A stretch of 64,000 bases of DNA from Cryptomeria japonica (Eukaryota > Streptophyta > Pinopsida > Cupressales > Cupressaceae): positions 373,498,132-373,562,131 of the forward strand of contig NC_081407.1 in assembly GCF_030272615.1 (NCBI RefSeq), given 5' to 3'. The position numbers and the translations under genes were made by a program. The notes under the pieces were generated by a model. The model did not search any database and was not told the DNA's origin. It was given only the letters and a program-made list of their open reading frames with translations. Positions 38,827 through 49,800 of this stretch are shown here, one piece after another. Position 1 is the first letter of the stretch. The number at the start of each line of letters is the position of its first letter.

Positions 38827-40029
38827 TTATGTAGGATTACTTTGATATCTTGAAATAATACTTACTGCATTCATAATATCTGGTCTAGTTTGAGTTAGAT
38901 ATAACAAGCCACCAATCATAGACTTATACCTTGTCGAATTTACCGGTGCAGATATGTCTTTGATAGATAATTTCTCACTTGTCACCATAGGAGTACTTAC
39001 CGGTTTGGAATTATCCATACCAAACTTCTTCAACAATTCCCATAGATACTTAGTTTGATAGATAAAAATGCCTTTGTCAGTTTGAGTAATCTGCAAACCT
39101 AAGAAAAATCTCATCTCACCAATCATGGACATTTCAAATTCATTCTTCATATTATTAGAGAATTCCATGCACAATTTATCTTCACCTCCAAAAATGATAT
39201 CATCAACAAATACTTCAATAATTAGAATATCATCATCAGTGATCTTGTAATATAAATTAATGTCAGCATTGCCTTTAGTAAAACCAAGCTTCAAAAGATA
39301 TTTATCCAACCTTACATACCAAGCTCTAGGCACTTGTTTCAATCCATATAATGCTTCCCTTAACCTGCAAACCATATCTTTGTCATCTGTCAGTGAAAAT
39401 CCATCAGGCTGCTCAATGTATACCTCCTCCTCAAGTACACTATTCAAAAATGCACATTTAACATCCATTTGATAGACCTTATAGGTCTTATATGCTGCAT
39501 AGGCAAGAAACAGTCTAACAACTTCAATTCTAGCTACAGGTGCAAATGTCTCACCATAATCAATTCCTTCCATTTGAGAATATCCTTTACAAAAAAATCT
39601 AGCCTTGTTTCTTACAACTTGACCATCCTCATTTAGTTTATTTCTAAAAACCCATTTAGTTCCAATAACATTCTTATTTTTATGTCGGGGAACTAAAGTC
39701 CAAGTGTTATTCTTCTCTATCTGATCTAATTCATCTTCCATAACCTTTAACCAATGTTTATCTTTACAAGATTCAATAACAAATGCTGGTTCAATTTGAG
39801 AAATAAGACATACTTCTTCATTTGCCACTCTTCTTCTTGTCATGACTCCCTTGTTCCTATCTCCAATGCTTTGATCTTCACAATGATTTAATCTTGCATA
39901 CCTTGGTGTCTTCTGAACTTTAGGTTCACTATTCTGATCATCAGTCATAGTTGAATTTTCTGATTGTACTGGTGTAATTGTCTCAGTATCTTGTATCAAT
40001 TGAGGCATTGTTAGTTCAGTTATGATCAT
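38827..40029 (-). pseudogene. Copia 2 reverse transcriptase (open segment)
   Basis: A 400-codon open segment carries the Copia reverse transcriptase, which copies the element RNA into DNA. Motifs in order are [58 protein letters not shown], the catalytic [15 protein letters not shown] and [12 protein letters not shown]. The catalytic Asp pair is intact. Both ends are closed by nonsense codons, and the linker to the integrase also has stops. Confidence 0.93.
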
Positions 40030-40071
40030 TTACACTGTCGATTCCCTATCATATGATATAGATTGATTTTT

Positions 40072-41103
40072 TCATTGCTCATCTACTTTCACATTAGTGC
40101 TTTCCACAATTTTCTGTAATCTTTTGTTATAACATCTATATGCTTTTCTCTGAATTGAATATCCAAGAAATATCCCTTCATCACATCTAGGATCAAACTT
40201 CTCAATTGAATCATCCATTTTGATATGACATTTACTTCTAAAAATTTTGAAATATTTAATAGTAGGTGTATGTCCAAACCATAATTCATAAGGGGTCTTA
40301 CCGGTTTCACCTTTGATATGAACTATGTTGAATGTGTAGATTGATGTACTCATGGCTTCTCTCCAGTAGATGTGAGGCAATTTGGCTTCCATCATCATGG
40401 TTCTTGCTGCATCCAAAATGGTTTTATTCTTCCTTTCCACTACTCCATTCTATCGAGGAGTTTGGGGTGCAGATAATTGTCTCCTAATTCCATTTGTCTC
40501 ACAATAACTGTTAAATTCATAAGAAGTGAACTCACCGCCTTGATCTGATCTCGGACATTTGATTTTCAATCCAGTTTTTGTTTCCACCTTTGCTTTAAAG
40601 ATCTTGAATTTCTCAAAAGATTCAGACTTCTCCCTTGGAAAATTCACCCACATCATTCTAGAATAATCATCGATTATTAGCATGAAATACCTATCACCTT
40701 GAAAGCTTCTAGTCCTTGTTGGACCACATAAGTCAGTATGAATCAAATCAAGCACATCATTAGATTTTTCATGTATGCTCTTAAAACAAGTTCTAATTTG
40801 CTTTCCCAATTGGCATTCCTTACATACCGGATTATGAGACTTTATAATCTTAGGTATATCTATAACTGCCTTTGTTGAATTGATCTTAACAATACAATCA
40901 AAATTAACATGACACAACCTCTTATGCCTTAACAAACTATCATCAATATGAGCAATCAAACATGTCTTATTACCAGTGTTCAAGTGAAAGATATTACCTC
41001 CAATCTGAGTATCTTGCAATCTCCAAACTAGTTTTGTTAATGATTTTGCATTTTCTATCTTTAAATTGAAGTTGGAATCCCTTGTCCACCAATTGACCAA
41101 CAC
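40072..41103 (-). pseudogene. Copia 2 integrase with GAG-pre-integrase region (broken)
   Basis: The segment 41103-40450 shows the zinc ligands (RLCHVNFD, CKECQLGKQ) and the core with HTDLCGP, IDDYSRMMWV and RSDQGGEF, ending SAPQTPR. An in-frame TAG follows at about 40447-40449. The frame resumes in 40440-40072 with ERKNKTILDAARTMM (catalytic Glu) and the C-terminal ELWFGHTP and KVDEQ. All three catalytic acids of the DDE triad are present, but the nonsense codon lies between the second Asp and the Glu, as in Copia 1. Confidence 0.92.
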
Positions 41104-41684
41104 TTAAAAGATTATGCTTTAAACCTTCTACATACTAGACATTATCAGTATTATGCTTGCCACCAGAGAAATAATACCTCTACCTTTGATCATACATGCT
41201 TTGTCATCCCCAAATCTGACTTGACCACCATTATATTGTTGCAGGGACATAAATTTTCTTTTATCTCTAGTCATATGATGTGAAAATCCACTATCAATTA
41301 CCCATTCATCCTTGCTTCAACTTTTGCTGCTAGGACCTTTTCTTCATTCTTGATAGCTGGTTCCGGTTCATCTTCCTTTAAAGCATAGAACACCCATTCC
41401 TTTCCATTGTCGGATCCACTAGTAGAGTCTGTTGCCGATTCATCCTCAGAGTCATCACTTACTCCTTCCCCATCCGCTATGTAGCATTGTTTCCTTTTCT
41501 TGAATCTATATATGTTCTGATTAGGCTTAAATGGTTTCTTAACTCTTTCTTCAAATCTTGCATTCCTTTCAGGACATCTAGATGCAAAATGACCAATCTT
41601 ATTACATGCAAAACATTTAAAAGGTTCTTTTCCTTCATACTTACTTCCTGTTGGTCCTTTAGGTACTCTTTTAGCAAATGAGGC
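41104..41684 (-). pseudogene. Copia 2 nucleocapsid and protease region (broken)
   Basis: The minus strand shows an intact CX2CX4HX4C zinc knuckle (CFACNKIGHFASRC) at about 41570-41612, then a basic stretch, an acidic linker and the protease motif VIDSGFSHHMT at about 41270-41310. The usual Cys after DSG is Phe here. Several frame changes between 41108 and 41480 stop it being read as one protein. Confidence 0.8.
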
Positions 41685-42452
41685 TTAAAGTTGCTCAAAT
41701 TCTTCATCCTCTTTACTCATATCTTCCAATTCTTTTGCATGTAAGGCTTTCCAATCGCTTTTTTTGGTAGATGATGATGCATGAAAAGCAGGTTCAGATT
41801 TTGTAGCTCCAGAGGGTCTAAATTCTTCAAACTCAAAAGAAGATAATTTCCCAACCAGAATGTCTTTGTTAACTGAAGTGTTTGCCATTGTTCTCAATTT
41901 ATTAATTGCAGTCCCCTTCATCTTGTAAGTCGGTGGAAGGGCTCTCAAGACTTTGGAAACTATTTCATCTTCACTCAGAGATCCTCCACAACATTGAATT
42001 CCCATGACAATCTCATTTACTCTGTCCATAAATGTAGCAATTCTTTCATTATCTTCCATCTTCAAGTTCTCTTATCTTACCCGGTAACCATAAAGTTTAG
42101 CAATTTTGACAGTAGGGTCACCTTCATTTAGAGTTTGCAATTTATCCCACATAACCTTTGCAGATGATTTATCAGTCAATCCCATGATTTGTTGATCAAT
42201 GAGTGCACACAAGAGGGCTTCTCTTGCTCTGCAATCATTTTTAATATTCTTTTCCAAGTCTGCAGGAGCAGGATTGCCAGATGTCAGATCATGAGGTGTA
42301 TATCCTTTCTCAGTGATCTCCCAAATATCCTTTCCAAGACATCTAAGATGAGTCTCCATTCGGATTTTCCATATCCCATAATTTGTTCCATCAAGCTTAG
42401 GGATTTCTCTTTTGAAAATAGTTGCAGGTGGATTTGAAGTATTAGTTGTCAT
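41685..42452 (-). pseudogene. Copia 2 gag, UBN2-type (broken)
   Basis: Gag begins at an ATG at 42452, 45 bases downstream of the primer-binding site in element orientation. It shows PKLDGTNYGIWKIRMETHLRCLG and KVMWDKLQTL. A TAA at about 42069-42071 breaks the frame, which resumes as MEDNERIATFMDRVNEIV and KVLRALPPTYKMK to 41685, where a second TAA separates the zinc-knuckle region. It is the particle protein of the element. Confidence 0.9.
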
Positions 42453-42496
42453 AGGATCTACCTCAAGCAGTTAAGCTTTTGGAAAAGAAGACCAAA

Positions 42497-42508
42497 GATT
42501 TGATACCA
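42497..42508 (-). other. Primer-binding site of Copia 2
   Basis: In element orientation this reads TGGTATCAAATC, matching the first eight bases of the Copia initiator-tRNA site at 4710-4720. It lies two bases from the LTR boundary, as in Copia 1. Confidence 0.85.
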
Positions 42509-42510
42509 AT

Positions 42511-43619
42511 TTTGAGGATAACCGGTGGACAACTGAGAGGGGGGGGGGGTGAATCATTTGTCAACAGATTATATTAATCAAACCACTTTATAACCTTTAA
42601 CCGGAGCACATAAACATTGAATATTGAAGTAGCAGAAATAGATTTCGGTAAGCAATAAAACTTAAGAATGAAATAGAGAATTAACACAATGCAACCATAC
42701 CACATAACCCCATGATTTGTACGTGAAAAAAATAGTAAAGGGAAAAACCATGGTGCGAAGCCTACCCACAGTCAGATGATACTTCTGCAGAAAGTATGTG
42801 ATACAATAAGGGGCCTGCACATGCAGGAAGGCACACTGCCTAGAGCATACTGCTCATTACAAAGGAGTCTCACTGACTGTAGAGAGGTTATAACCACCTC
42901 AATATAATTGAACTACAATCTAGAAGAATGAACTGCCAAAGATGACATCTACCATGCCTGATTACAGTCCCGGTTAAGCTCAATACCGGAGGCCTTTGAC
43001 CTCTTACTTAAACCCAATTCAATCACCTATGATTGACCAAGTTTCCTTGGGATATGATATTTCATTCCACGACCACGAACATTGCCTTTTCATTCCCATG
43101 ATTGACAATGAGATCTTACATCAATTTATACAATCCCTAAGGTTAAAACCAATTAGGTTGGCCACCTAAAAGATATTACAATAAGACCATTACATACATC
43201 CATATTACAATGATATGTCATGTCGGCTTTAGACCAAAACAACATTAAGCAATCCATAAAACATCTCGGTAATGTGTAGAGAACACGTTAACATGATACC
43301 GGTCCATAACCTAGATAGGCACCAAACCTAATCTAGGTCCACCATGCCAAAGAAATATCTCTAATCAGTCGAGGCATGATCAAGGATCACCTTCTTCATC
43401 CTAAATTCCATCTAGAAGCCACACCAGCACCACTTATGCATCCTGTCAAAGATTCTCAGTAAAAGCTCTGCTGGTAAAACCTTAAACCCTTACCGGTAAC
43501 ACTATCTCTTCTACCGGTAACCAAAACCTATCTGTTAGTAACCAACCATAACAGCTAGTGTTGACATAAATGACAAAACATCAATGCAACACATAATCAA
43601 TTCCTCCATATTGCCAACA
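42511..43619 (-). repeat. 5' LTR of Copia 2
   Basis: This 1109-bp LTR is the partner of 36800-37907. It contains the conserved C-rich box (about 42532-42556 as G-run plus GTGAATCA on the plus strand) and the TTTTCC box at about 42720-42770. Confidence 0.94.
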
Positions 43620-43754
43620 TATCCATATCTTGTAATTTTGTTGATATGGGGTCTTTCAACAATTTAGATTAGATTTTAAAATGTTTTTGGCTTATGAGTT
43701 TTGGTAGTAATTTTGTTGATACAAGATATTGTAGACACCTAAAATTGTCATGTC

Positions 43755-43990
43755 TAATTAAATAAATATTTTATTTATTTAATTACTTTAGCTTAATTCT
43801 TCTATTAATTAAATAAATCTTTATTTATTTAATTAATTCATTTATCCCCTTCTAGCCTTATTCCTCATTTAAATAAATACATTTATTTATTTAAATTATC
43901 CCTTTCCTAAATTAAATAAATATTTTATTTATTTAATTACCCTACTTTTTCTATTAATTAAATAAATCTTTATTTATTTAATTAATTCAT
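43755..43990. repeat. Five AT palindromes in the LTR
   Basis: Five stem-loops of the form AATTAAATAAAT-n-ATTTATTTAATT occur at about 43755-43785, 43805-43838, 43867-43896, 43911-43941 and 43952-43987. Each has arms of about 12-15 bp and a loop of 2-6 bp. The same set recurs in the 3' LTR, 14,934 bp to the right. Confidence 0.88.
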
Positions 43991-44148
43991 TAACCTTTTC
44001 TACACATGACACATGTCATTCATCTCTTATTTCCTACACTACCTACCCCTTTCATTATTTTGGTATTTCTTATACCTACCCTCTAATCCTAGCCGACCTC
44101 TCTTTTTACACCTCTCAATCTTATCCCTCCATTTCATATTGTGTCTTC

Positions 44149-44156
44149 TATTTAAG
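44149..44156 (+). promoter_or_regulatory. TATA-like box of the LTR promoter
   Basis: TATTTAAG is followed by the moderately GC-richer 5' end of the transcribed part. It is the best TATA candidate in the LTR for the gag-pol transcript, called by motif and position only. Confidence 0.55.
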
Positions 44157-44522
44157 GAGATGTCTTCTTCACTATCAAACCCTAATCACTCACCCTAATG
44201 ACTAATTTTGGAGGACTTGGCTACACTACGATCCTACTTGCAACCACATTCCGTTCTTTGTTGAGCTCTTGTGCATACAAAAATCTGAGAGCAAGCATAT
44301 CAAACAAGATCAATGGAGATAGGAAGAATGGAGATCAAAAACCCTAGTGGACATGTGATGGTATAATCTTTGTGATTTATTGAGTTATTTTGCATTGTCT
44401 TAGGTTATCTTCATATGTTATGGTGGATCTTTGTTCATTGTTAGGCTAGGGTTTGGTGGTTGAATCCATTTTAGTCTTTCAATATTGTTGTTTATTGCTA
44501 TCCATTTTCACCATATACATTT

Positions 44523-44540
44523 TGGCACGCCCGGTGGGAC
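44523..44540 (+). other. Primer-binding site of the Ty3/gypsy element
   Basis: TGGCACGCCCGGTGGGAC starts three bases after the LTR end, where a tRNA 3' end (TGG complement of CCA) should pair. I do not assign the tRNA. Confidence 0.78.
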
Positions 44541-44631
44541 CCTTGTCCCTTTGCATTTAACATTTTGTTGCAGATTTTGCATTTTTGAAGTTGCAGATCG
44601 GACGATTTCGACGACATTTTAGGTTTTTTTC

Positions 44632-44887
44632 GCGTCTGCGAGTGTTCGGATCGCGTTTTTGTATTTCAGAGGCGTCTGTGACATCTTTTATCGCGTCTGT
44701 GTTTCTGTCATTTTCTATTTTTGCAGGTTTCCGAAAGTCGCGTCTGTGATCCCGAATCGCGTCTGTGAACCCTCTGATCGCGTCTGAAGAATATAGAGGC
44801 GTCTGTGTTCTGAAATCACGTCTGCAAATCACAGAATCGCGTCTGTGTCGGACAGACGCGTCTGTGTCTGGTATAACAGCGTCTGTG
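44632..44887 (+). repeat. Phased GCGTCTGTG array 1 (sense leader)
   Basis: Eight exact GCGTCTGTG cores lie at 44672, 44693, 44740, 44759, 44799, 44839, 44858 and 44879. Variants lie at 44632, 44652, 44780 and about 44818. The spacing is 19-21 bp apart from one larger gap. A perfect 14-bp palindrome, ACAGACGCGTCTGT, lies at 44852-44865. The text between cores is not conserved. Confidence 0.92.
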
Positions 44888-46104
44888 CATTCTGTTTTTG
44901 CAAATTTTTTTCAAGTTTTTCGATTCGGCTTTTCGGATTTTGTACTTAGGGTTTTCAGACCTGGTTTATTTTTGGCTAACCTTTGCAGATCTAGCTAACC
45001 TGGTTTGTGCAGCTTGCTTTGGAGGCAAATACGTTTTTGTTGAAGGCCCCTTTTCACAAAGTCTTTTTGGGTTTTTCTTAAAATTTACCTAACTTGTGTG
45101 TTTGCAGGAAGGGGTTATCATTTGAAACAACCCAAACTACTAACAATTTTGTTGCAGGGCCTTAGCTAAGGTTTTGTAATTTTATTTGTGTGCCTTGTCT
45201 TCATAGCTTAGCAAACACTTCGATTGGTGCACTAAAATTGAACCATTGTCTTTTGTGTCTTGAGCAATAGGCTCTTTGTGTTTATTCTTTAGAGGGCCTG
45301 TCTTCCCGTGTGGTCATTAGGACTACTAGTGAGAAGAGAACGACCCAAGTGGTAGCGAGGAAAACCCACCTCATCCAAACCACTATAATCAAATGTATTC
45401 ATGGTGAAAACTATGAATAACGTGTGCTGATTAGTTCATACCGACACTATGTCTCCCCATAAACCCGTTTGATCAAATTTATTTGATCATTTGTAGGGCG
45501 TAACCCCTACCGGCTGGGAGCCTTCTGTATTTACAGAGCTGAAAGTGCCGCATGTATGGCCACACGAGCGGATGCCCTTACTAGTACCTCATTGTTTTAG
45601 ATGCCCAAATCCTTCTAGTTGTTGAGGCAGGAGGTCGGACCTCTGGTAGCGGCCCACACACATACGGTTCTTAGTAGAGATACAAAGTTCGCCATGGGGA
45701 GTTTTCATGGGGACTGATGCTTGGCTGACCCGAGAAGTGAGTGCCGAGGGTGGAGCCAGTGAGGTCAAGCATCTAAGTATCCGCTCTGAATAGCGTAGCC
45801 TCGGGGGTAAAACCCCATGTGGGATCAACAATTATTGTCCTGGCCAGCCATAAGAATTGTGCTTGACTTATGATAAACATTCAAACAATCAAGACAAAAC
45901 AGCAAAACATTGTGTCTTTTGTGTCTTCAAGTGTATGCAAAAACTTTTTACATCAAACAACACACTTTTTGGAGTCTAAACAGTCTGCAAACATTGGGTC
46001 ATCAACACTGTGTCCTCTTGTCACGAAAAACAGTCGAAAAATCAGATTTGGTCACAGCAAAACAAATTCACAGATAGGAAAGATTGCACTAAGGTTACAG
46101 AAAC

Positions 46105-46380
46105 GCGTCTGTGTCTGTTAAAACCGCGTCTGTGTCTGATAAACGCGTCTGTGAAGTACAGAATAGCGTCTGTGTTTTTATCAGCGTCTGTGTCGAACAG
46201 AGACACGTCTGTGTCTGGAAATAGCGTCTGTGAAGTATACAGGCGCGTCTGTGTCCACAATTGCAAAAATCTATCAGTCTTAGCAAACATCAACAGGAAA
46301 TCTCAGAATCACGTTTGTGTCAAACAGAATAGCGTCTGTGTCTTAAAACCGCGTCTGTGAAGTATACAGAGGCGTCTGTG
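46105..46380 (+). repeat. Phased GCGTCTGTG array 2 (upstream of gag)
   Basis: Ten exact cores start at 46105, 46126, 46145, 46166, 46184, 46224, 46245, 46332, 46351 and 46372. Variants lie at 46205 and 46311. Spacing alternates about 21 and 19 bp, with one break between 46245 and 46311. Several cores extend to GCGTCTGTGTC or GCGTCTGTGAAGTA. Confidence 0.93.
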
Positions 46381-46872
46381 TCAGGATTTGAAAAAAAGTT
46401 TAACAGTCAAGCAAACAAAGAAATCAGTTTCGGCACACTTGAGCTTCCTAGGTTATCTCTTCAGGTTCATCTAGCATTCAGCCTGTTCTAAGGTCTTACA
46501 CAGTCCATCATTGCTTCATACCTCATTTTACAGTCATACTTGTCTAAACTTGAGTCAAAAGTCACTTGCTTGTCCTCACTATACTTTGTCAACACACTAC
46601 ATACTACAACACTTTGCTAAGTGATCCCTCATCAAGGTTTCTTACCTTTGGGTCTCATTTGGTCTTACTTAGAGTCAAGGTCAGCTTACCTCATCAAGAG
46701 AAACTATCCTCTCTTTGGAAGTCACACCTACTCTACAACATACATACTTGGTCTTACACTTTGGACATTGCAAGTAAACTTCAGATTCATTTACACTCCA
46801 TACAACTCTTGGTCTTACATACCCTTGTCATTTTCGTCTAAGTCTCTCACATATTGGTCTAACACCTAGTTC

Positions 46873-49800
46873 ATGGTTGAAACCCGTCTTCAAAAATCTA
46901 GGAGAAAAGCTAAAGAAGCTCAAGGACCCGTAAACATGAGTTCTTATGAGTATGACAATGATGTCTTCTACAATCCTGAGCACACTACATTACCAGACAT
47001 GAATGTTTATAGACACAATCCAAATATGGAAAGCGCAAACGCTATACACAACGCTACACACAATGATAATGTGGACAATTCTTCAATACTATCAGCAGAC
47101 ATACAAGAATCTATAATGGATCCTCAATTCAATAGATTGGTTGAAGAGATAATGAGGAGGGATCGTCAATACTTTCTAAACATGATGGCACAAAGTGGAG
47201 CTAAGATACCACATGATTTTGACTTATCTCAACTTATGGAAAGTAGACCTTCACAACAAACTCAACCAAATAGTGGAGGACCAAATAATATGATGCCGGA
47301 GTCACCATCAGTTTTGCTTCAGAAACCAGCAATCCCACATACACAAGCTCAAATGCACGATACTTACACTCAAAGACCATCATGGAGGCCTTATGTTCAA
47401 ACACATGCTCAAGATATAGGTCAACCAAGACAAATGGATACTCAAGGACTTCCTCAAAATTTTGACACAAGAAGACCTCATGCCAAAATTGGGGGCAACA
47501 CAATGGAAAATGAAAGGCCCATTGAATATGGTTTATACACACAAAACAGATATGGGGTTCCTCAACAAGAAATTATGCCAAGTGCTCCATACATGTCGCA
47601 ACAATATAGACCTCCATATGGACATGTCTACGATCAGTATCATCCATACATGCAACAGGCTCCTCCTCAAATGGGTGTTTCAAACATGGGATATGCTACA
47701 AGAAATCCATCTCCTCCCAAAAATAACTTGGAGCAACAAATTAGAGATCTACAAAAGAAAGTGGAAGACATGGGCACATCAAAACCCACATATACTATGA
47801 GAGATATATGCCCTTATCCCTTTGATAAGAGCATTCCCATGCCTCCGTTTCCTCCGCACTTTGCAACACCGAAATTTGACAAATATAGAGGGAGAGGAGA
47901 TCCCAAGGCACACATAAGACAATTCTTCACAGCTTGCATTGAGGTAGCGGCAGAAGAAACATACTTAATGAGGTTGTTCCCACAGAGCTTAGGAGATCAA
48001 GCGATGGAATGGTTTTCTCAATTACCTCCTGGTATTAAGTCATGGGGTGACTTGGCAGAGGCATTCATTCAACATTTCTCTTACAACATTGAAACAGATG
48101 TCTCAGTTACTACCTTGTGCAATACGAAACAAAAAGAAGGAGAATCTTTTGCGTCATTTTTGCAAAGATGGAGGAACTTAGCTAGCAGATGCTCTTGTGA
48201 AATCCCGCAAAAACAAATGGTGGAAATGTTCACACAAAATGTTAACAAGGCTATTGGTTATGATCTCAGAAAAGCTTGTTTGTCTACATTCAAGGATGTC
48301 ATTGAAAAGGGCCTAGCAACAGAAAGAGTCTTAATTGAACAAGGAGTTATCAAACTATTCAAAGAAAACAAAGAGGACTTTAAGGGAAAAGACAAACCAA
48401 AGTTTTGGAACAAGAACAAGAACACAGTTAATGATGGTGTTGTGGATGCTAACACAGTGAGACCAAAGTTCATCTTTTCTGGATCAAATTCTACCAACAA
48501 TCAAGTGAACAATCAAACAGCTTCCAAACCACGAAGGAAGTACACTCCATTGGGAGAACCACTTGAATCAGTATTCAAAAAGCTTGTAGCAAACAAAGTG
48601 ATCACGGTCCCAGATTTTCCTCCATATGAACCAAAGGTAAAACCGAATTGGTGGAATGATGATGAATATTGTGAATTTCATAAGAGCAAGGGTCACAAGA
48701 CAAGTAATTGCCATCGATTGAAAAACATTGTACAAGATCTCATTGACAGAGGAGATATTGAGATTGAGGGACATTCATCTAACCAAGAGCATGAGGTGTT
48801 TAAGGAACCATTCCCAAAACATGACAAGGGAAAAGGCAAAGTCACAGATGATCAAGCCAATTACACCAGAACATCTTACAATTATGATTCCACTATTAAC
48901 CACATCTCAATGGACAATCATATTTCTACCATTACTATCAAAAATAAAAATCCTGAGAATCCTCCTCAGCGACCTAAAATTGTCCTAAAAGGTGTGGGAT
49001 CTTCATCCGAAGCTACCTCTGAATGTCATGTTACAACTCGTCGAGGTAAGATCACATTGCCAGGAACCTCTTCTAAGAATACCAATCTTCCGTCAACTAA
49101 GCCTGAGTACGATCTTGTAGAGCAATTAGGGAAAACACCCGCACTCATCTCTATTCTTGAGCTCTTACGTATATCTCCTGCACATAAAGCTGTCCTTGAC
49201 AAAACCTTGAGAGATACTGCTGTCCCTACGGATCTAAACGTGGATCAGTTTCAAGCCATGGTGGGATACCTATCCGTTCCACACTCCCTCACATTTACAG
49301 AAGCCGATGACGCCTCCATAAGTCAACCTCACAATGCACCTCTACATATTGAAGCTTTCATACATAAACACCGAATAAAACGAGTCCTGATAGATGGAGG
49401 AGCAGGTCTTAATATTTGTACATTGAGCACCATCAGACAATTGGGATATTCTGACAAAGCTGTGAATGCTACAAACCAAATCACTATTAAGGCTTATGAT
49501 GATGAAGAGCGCTCGTCCAAGGGCACGGTCATCTTACCACTCAGAATAGGGCCAGTAACAAAGGACGTGATTTGTCAAGTCCTGGATCTAGACCTCACGT
49601 ATAACATATTGCTAGGACGTCCATGGATTCATGAAATGAGAGCGGTCCCATCAACATACCATCAGTGCATAAAATTTCCTCATAATGGAGTCGAGGTAAC
49701 GGTCAATGGTGATCCAAATCCATTCATATATTGCAATAACTTGAGATCACATACTGAGATTATCATTCCCAGCAATCGTGAGGCTACTCCTTCTTCAGCA

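Larger units (their letters stand above)
36800..43619 (-). mobile_element. Copia LTR retrotransposon 2, complete but dead
   Basis: This is a full-length minus-strand Copia element with LTRs at 36800-37907 and 42511-43619. It interrupts unit C between GATCC (36795-36799) and TATCC (43620-43624), a five-base target duplication with one change. Unit B at about 27473 shows the uninterrupted site. In a block of about 310 bp the LTRs differ at about 15 positions, mostly transitions, so the insertion is old. The internal region has gag, protease, integrase, reverse transcriptase and RNase H in Copia order, broken by at least six stop codons and some frameshifts. Confidence 0.95.
43730..44519 (+). 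repeat. 5' LTR of the Ty3/gypsy element
   Basis: It begins TGTAGACACC and ends CATATACA. The first 260 bp hold five AT-rich palindromes. A TATTTAAG box lies at 44149-44156, followed by the probable start of the transcript. The LTR matches 58664-59453 over its full 790 bp. Confidence 0.97.
44520..46872 (+). other. Leader between 5' LTR and gag
   Basis: This 2.35 kb stretch has no gene-like frame. It holds array 1 of the GCGTCTGTG motif, a more complex middle section (about 45290-45850) and array 2. The last section (about 46440-46860) is strongly G-depleted and pyrimidine/adenine-rich, just before the gag start. Small hairpins such as TATTCAT...ATGAATA (45396-45419) are present. It should contain the packaging and dimerisation signals, but I cannot place them. 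Confidence 0.75.

Noticed and set aside
44013..44198. 61-codon frame in the LTR, found identically at 58947
   Set aside because: It is repeated because the LTRs are identical. The sequence is low-complexity and lies across the TATA-like box, so coding is unlikely.
44557..46360. Short frames on both strands of the leader with repeated TDA or RLC/SV motifs
   Set aside because: They overlap the GCGTCTGTG arrays in several frames. The repeated peptides follow from the DNA repeat and there is no start context, conservation or domain.
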